The position numbers were made by a program, and so were the translations under genes. Below the pieces are notes generated by a model. The model was not told where the DNA came from. It searched no databases and was given only the letters and a program-made list of their open reading frames with translations. A stretch of DNA of 51,824 nt from Candidatus Multiplicimicrobium inquinatum (GTDB taxonomy: Bacteria > Omnitrophota > Omnitrophia > Omnitrophales > Aquincolibacteriaceae): contig DDUN01000025.1 of assembly GCA_002344825.1 (NCBI GenBank), positions 1-51,824 of the forward strand. Direction: 5' to 3'. Below, one piece after another: positions 49,732 through 51,824 of the stretch (position 1 is the stretch's first letter; each line of letters opens with the position of its first letter).

Positions 49732-51057
49732 CTATCGAAGAACTAATGACGACTCAGAAGCTCCATATAAATATTGCTTGGGGGCCAACTTTAAAATGTG
49801 CGCTTGCATGTGTCTTGCAACGGCTTTGACAACGGGTACAACGACTGCATTTCCAAATTGCTTATAAGCTTGCGTATCCGATACAGGAATAATGAATTTT
49901 TTATTGGGTGCATCAAAGCCCATAAGGCGTGCACACTCCCTCGGCGTAAGACGTCTTGGATTTTTCTTAGCTTGTTTGATTAAGATCTCTGAACCATCTT
50001 TGTAATACCTAGCTGATAGAGTTCTGGCAACATCAAACGCGCCAAACAACCCAAAGCCAAATCCATTTCCCTGCGCTTTGTGCTTAGCAGCATAGTTTTG
50101 TAAATACTGCCAAAGGTTGGGTGTAAGAGTGTATTTCTTTGAAACCCTTGCATCACCTCCTTCAGTATATGGATTCTCTGCTTCTTCCTCTCCGTTCTCA
50201 GGGTGCAATATTGTTCCAAGCTTGGGATTCTCCTGAAAAAATGGCAGCTCAAAATTATTAAATGTAAATCCAGTTGATTTTTTAAATCCCACAATAAAAA
50301 TTCTTTCGCGATGCTGCGGTACAAAGTGTTGTGCATCAATGACGCGATAGCTCACATCATATCCAAGCTCATCTCGAAGCGTGCTAAGAATAATCTTGAA
50401 AGTGTTCCCCTTGTCATGGCTAATCAGATTTTTAACATTCTCTAGCAAAAAAGCTGCTGGCTTATGATGCGCTATAATTCTAGCCACATCAAAAAATAAG
50501 GTTCCTTGCGTTTTACATAAAAAACCATGTGGTTTCCCTAAGGCATTTTTTTTGGATACACCCGCAATAGAAAAAGGCTGGCAAGGAAACCCTGCTAGAA
50601 GCACATCATGTCGTGGTATTTCTTCAGCTTGAATGCCTGTAATGTCTCCTGCAATTTCATGCTTGCTTGGAAAATTTTTAAGATAAGTGACTTGGCTATA
50701 CTTATTCCACTCACTTGTAAAAATACATTCTCCTCCGATAGATTCAAACCCCATCCGCATACCACCTATACCAGCAAACAAGTCTATAAAAGTAAATGGC
50801 GCAGGCTGTAGCGCATCACACAAAATAGAGGACGCGCATTTTTCTATTAAATCAAACACGGGCTTACGAGGAGTCGCCTCTCCTTTTTCCCAGCGGTAAA
50901 CTGTTCGAAGATTGTAGCCTGATAGGCTCGCTATATCTTCGAAGGAAAGACCTGCTTTGCGGCGTATTTTTGAAAATCTGTTCTCAGTAAAGTTTGCCTC
51001 CAGAGAACAGGAGCGTGCGGATTTTTTTGAATTTTTATTTTTTAGATTTTTTTTCAT
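49732..51057 (-). CDS. DNA (cytosine-5) methyltransferase with N-terminal HTH (Dcm/M.EcoRII-like)
   Basis: 441 residues. The N-terminal 80 residues carry an HTH (IRRKAGLSFEDIASLSGYNL, RTVYRWEKG). The catalytic core has motif I FIDLFAGIGGMRMGFE, motif IV LLAGFPCQPFSIAGVSKKN with the catalytic Cys, motif VI LLENVKNL, motif VIII AQHFVPQHRERIFIVG and motif X KQFGNAVVVPV. The sequence after motif IV (GTLFFDVARII) follows Dcm and M.EcoRII closely, implying methylation of the inner cytosine of CCWGG. The HTH probably represses its own gene, as in M.EcoRII and M.SsoII. By eye the region is richer in A+T than its neighbours, suggesting transfer. Confidence 0.94.
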   Translation of the reverse strand: MKKNLKNKNSKKSARSCSLEANFTENRFSKIRRKAGLSFEDIASLSGYNLRTVYRWEKGEATPRKPVFDLIEKCASSILCDALQPAPFTFIDLFAGIGGMRMGFESIGGECIFTSEWNKYSQVTYLKNFPSKHEIAGDITGIQAEEIPRHDVLLAGFPCQPFSIAGVSKKNALGKPHGFLCKTQGTLFFDVARIIAHHKPAAFLLENVKNLISHDKGNTFKIILSTLRDELGYDVSYRVIDAQHFVPQHRERIFIVGFKKSTGFTFNNFELPFFQENPKLGTILHPENGEEEAENPYTEGGDARVSKKYTLTPNLWQYLQNYAAKHKAQGNGFGFGLFGAFDVARTLSARYYKDGSEILIKQAKKNPRRLTPRECARLMGFDAPNKKFIIPVSDTQAYKQFGNAVVVPVVKAVARHMQAHILKLAPKQYLYGASESSLVLR

Positions 51058-51065
51058 CTGGGTAA

Positions 51066-51102
51066 TTTTTTGACATTATGTCAAAAAAATTCCATCGGTC
51101 AA
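51066..51102 (-). promoter_or_regulatory. Promoter and palindromic operator of the methyltransferase gene
   Basis: On the minus strand TTGACC (51097-51102) and CATAAT (51075-51080) are 16 bases apart. The -10 sits in the palindrome TTTTTTGACA/TGTCAAAAAA (51066-51088, three-base centre). Binding there would block the promoter, a natural target for the N-terminal HTH of the enzyme. Confidence 0.6.
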
Positions 51103-51169
51103 GCTTTTAAAAAGCATACTTGTCTTGGTTCGGCTGCACTCACCACAAGTTGCGGGAATGACAAAGACG

Positions 51170-51358
51170 GCATTCTTTATTTTATTTACAGGCAGGATAT
51201 GTGAGGCAGCATCGCGGAGACAAACGGTCAAAAAATATATCGTTTGTCGAGCGGCAGGCGGCAATTTAACGACAAGTTAAATTGAACGCCGTAGACGAAC
51301 ATACCTGCCGAAGCCGGCCGCGGCTTGAGCGGCAAGCCTGTCCGGCGCTGAGGACATT
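51170..51358 (-). repeat. P2 structured repeat, copy B
   Basis: The reverse-complement relative of the copy at 44331-44532. Hairpin 1 is CAATTTAAC/GTTAAATTG (51262-51284) with a five-base loop. Hairpin 2 is GACAAACG/CGTTTGTC (51219-51248). The stem sequences differ from copy A while the pairing and loop size of hairpin 1 are kept. It lies directly after the RND gene stop and upstream of the methyltransferase promoter, and with that promoter fills the gap of about 300 bases. Confidence 0.75.
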
Positions 51359-51824
51359 AAGCCTTGCGGCGCCTGAGCTTCCCAAACCATTCTTCCAAAT
51401 GCGCAAAGGAAATGTAAGCGCAAGGCACAACAAACAAAGTCAATATCGCTGAAACCGTCACGCCGCCGATAACAACCACCGCCATCGGAATGCGAGTCTC
51501 TGCACCGGGTCCAATCGCGAGCGCGGGAGGAACCGCGGCGGCAACCGTCGCTACCGTCGTCATCAAAATCGGGCGCAAGCGCACAGGCGCGGCTTCGCGC
51601 ACGGCCGACATCAAATCTTTGCCGTCTTCGCGCAATTGATTCATAAACTCAACGAGCATAATCGAATTCTTTTTGACGATACCCATCAAAAGCAAAAGAC
51701 CGATGAAGCTGAAAATATTGAGCGATTGATCCGTCACCCACAGCCCAAAAAAAGCGCCGGTTAAACTAAACGGCAGGGCGAGATAAATCGTAATCGGATG
51801 AATGACATGGTTATATTGCGACGC
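51357..51824 (-). CDS. RND efflux transporter, C-terminal part (cut by window edge)
   Basis: About 155 codons are visible from the window edge to the TAA at 51357. IVKKNSIMLVEFMNQLREDG followed by VREAAPVRLRPILMTTVATV and VVVIGGVTVSAILTLFVVPC is the typical C-terminal transmembrane domain of AcrB/MexB-type pumps. The N-terminal part lies outside the window. It probably belongs to a tripartite drug or metal efflux system with upstream adaptor genes. Confidence 0.93.
   Translation of the reverse strand, partial: ASQYNHVIHPITIYLALPFSLTGAFFGLWVTDQSLNIFSFIGLLLLMGIVKKNSIMLVEFMNQLREDGKDLMSAVREAAPVRLRPILMTTVATVAAAVPPALAIGPGAETRIPMAVVVIGGVTVSAILTLFVVPCAYISFAHLEEWFGKLRRRKA

Noticed and set aside
1..51824. 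tRNA, rRNA, insertion sequence or CRISPR array
   Set aside because: I looked for cloverleaf-like sequences, conserved rRNA blocks, transposase motifs and regular repeats and saw none.

Overview
The window most resembles a genome fragment from a bacterium of the candidate phylum Omnitrophota (OP3) or a close relative. The assignment rests on four things: one uninterrupted 7,034-codon gene of mixed enzyme modules, a mostly minus-strand layout, a complete-looking nuoABCDEFGH run, and many structured palindromic repeats between genes. It is an inference from gene style. No rRNA or other marker gene is present and no search was run.

Layout. Positions 1-2113 (minus) hold a membrane-protein fragment, an EVE-domain protein, a DUF423 membrane protein, a small unknown membrane protein and nuoI. 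Positions 2181-23285 (minus) are one giant open reading frame. It has an N-terminal Sec-type signal sequence followed by about fifteen segments. Thirteen of the junctions carry the pentapeptide R-S-E-[M/A/S]-R and one carries a degenerate form (RFKMR). Recognisable segments are an EreA/TraB-like N-terminal domain, tandem HTH repeats, a kinase-like (SelO-like) segment, a GT4 glycosyltransferase, a PlsC-like acyltransferase, a methyltransferase, a four-domain PRTase/P-loop kinase/SLOG/nucleotidyltransferase block, a second P-loop protein and a DRE-TIM metallolyase. Three successive segments contain an internal twin-arginine motif followed by a hydrophobic stretch. Positions 23429-25415 (plus) carry a peroxiredoxin, a superoxide dismutase and a small secreted protein. 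Positions 25617-33762 (minus) carry a TPR protein and nuoA-H, transcribed from a good sigma70-type promoter at 33798-33826.

Positions 33852-36709 (minus) are an autoregulated-looking Rrf2/SLC13-permease/folA operon. Positions 37007-42424 (minus) are an ABC ATPase, a GldF-GldG fusion, a DUF4340 protein and thyA. Positions 42594-43321 (plus) are a frameshifted Bax-inhibitor-1/YccA gene. Positions 43431-44322 (minus) are an ArsC/Spx-like protein and a Nudix hydrolase. Positions 44634-48436 (minus) are a Rieske protein, a split transketolase and a gamma-glutamyltransferase. Positions 48635-51057 (minus) are an accessory island with a solitary ribbon-helix-helix protein and an EcoRII/Dcm-like restriction-modification pair. 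Positions 51357-51824 are the end of an RND efflux pump.

Three families of palindromic elements lie between genes. I call them P1, P2 and P3. P1 copies begin at the stop codon of a minus-strand gene. Copies of P1 and P2 keep their stems while the stem sequences change, which is the mark of selection on structure. The two strongest candidates for undescribed biology are the RSExR-punctuated giant protein and the P1/P2 structured elements.
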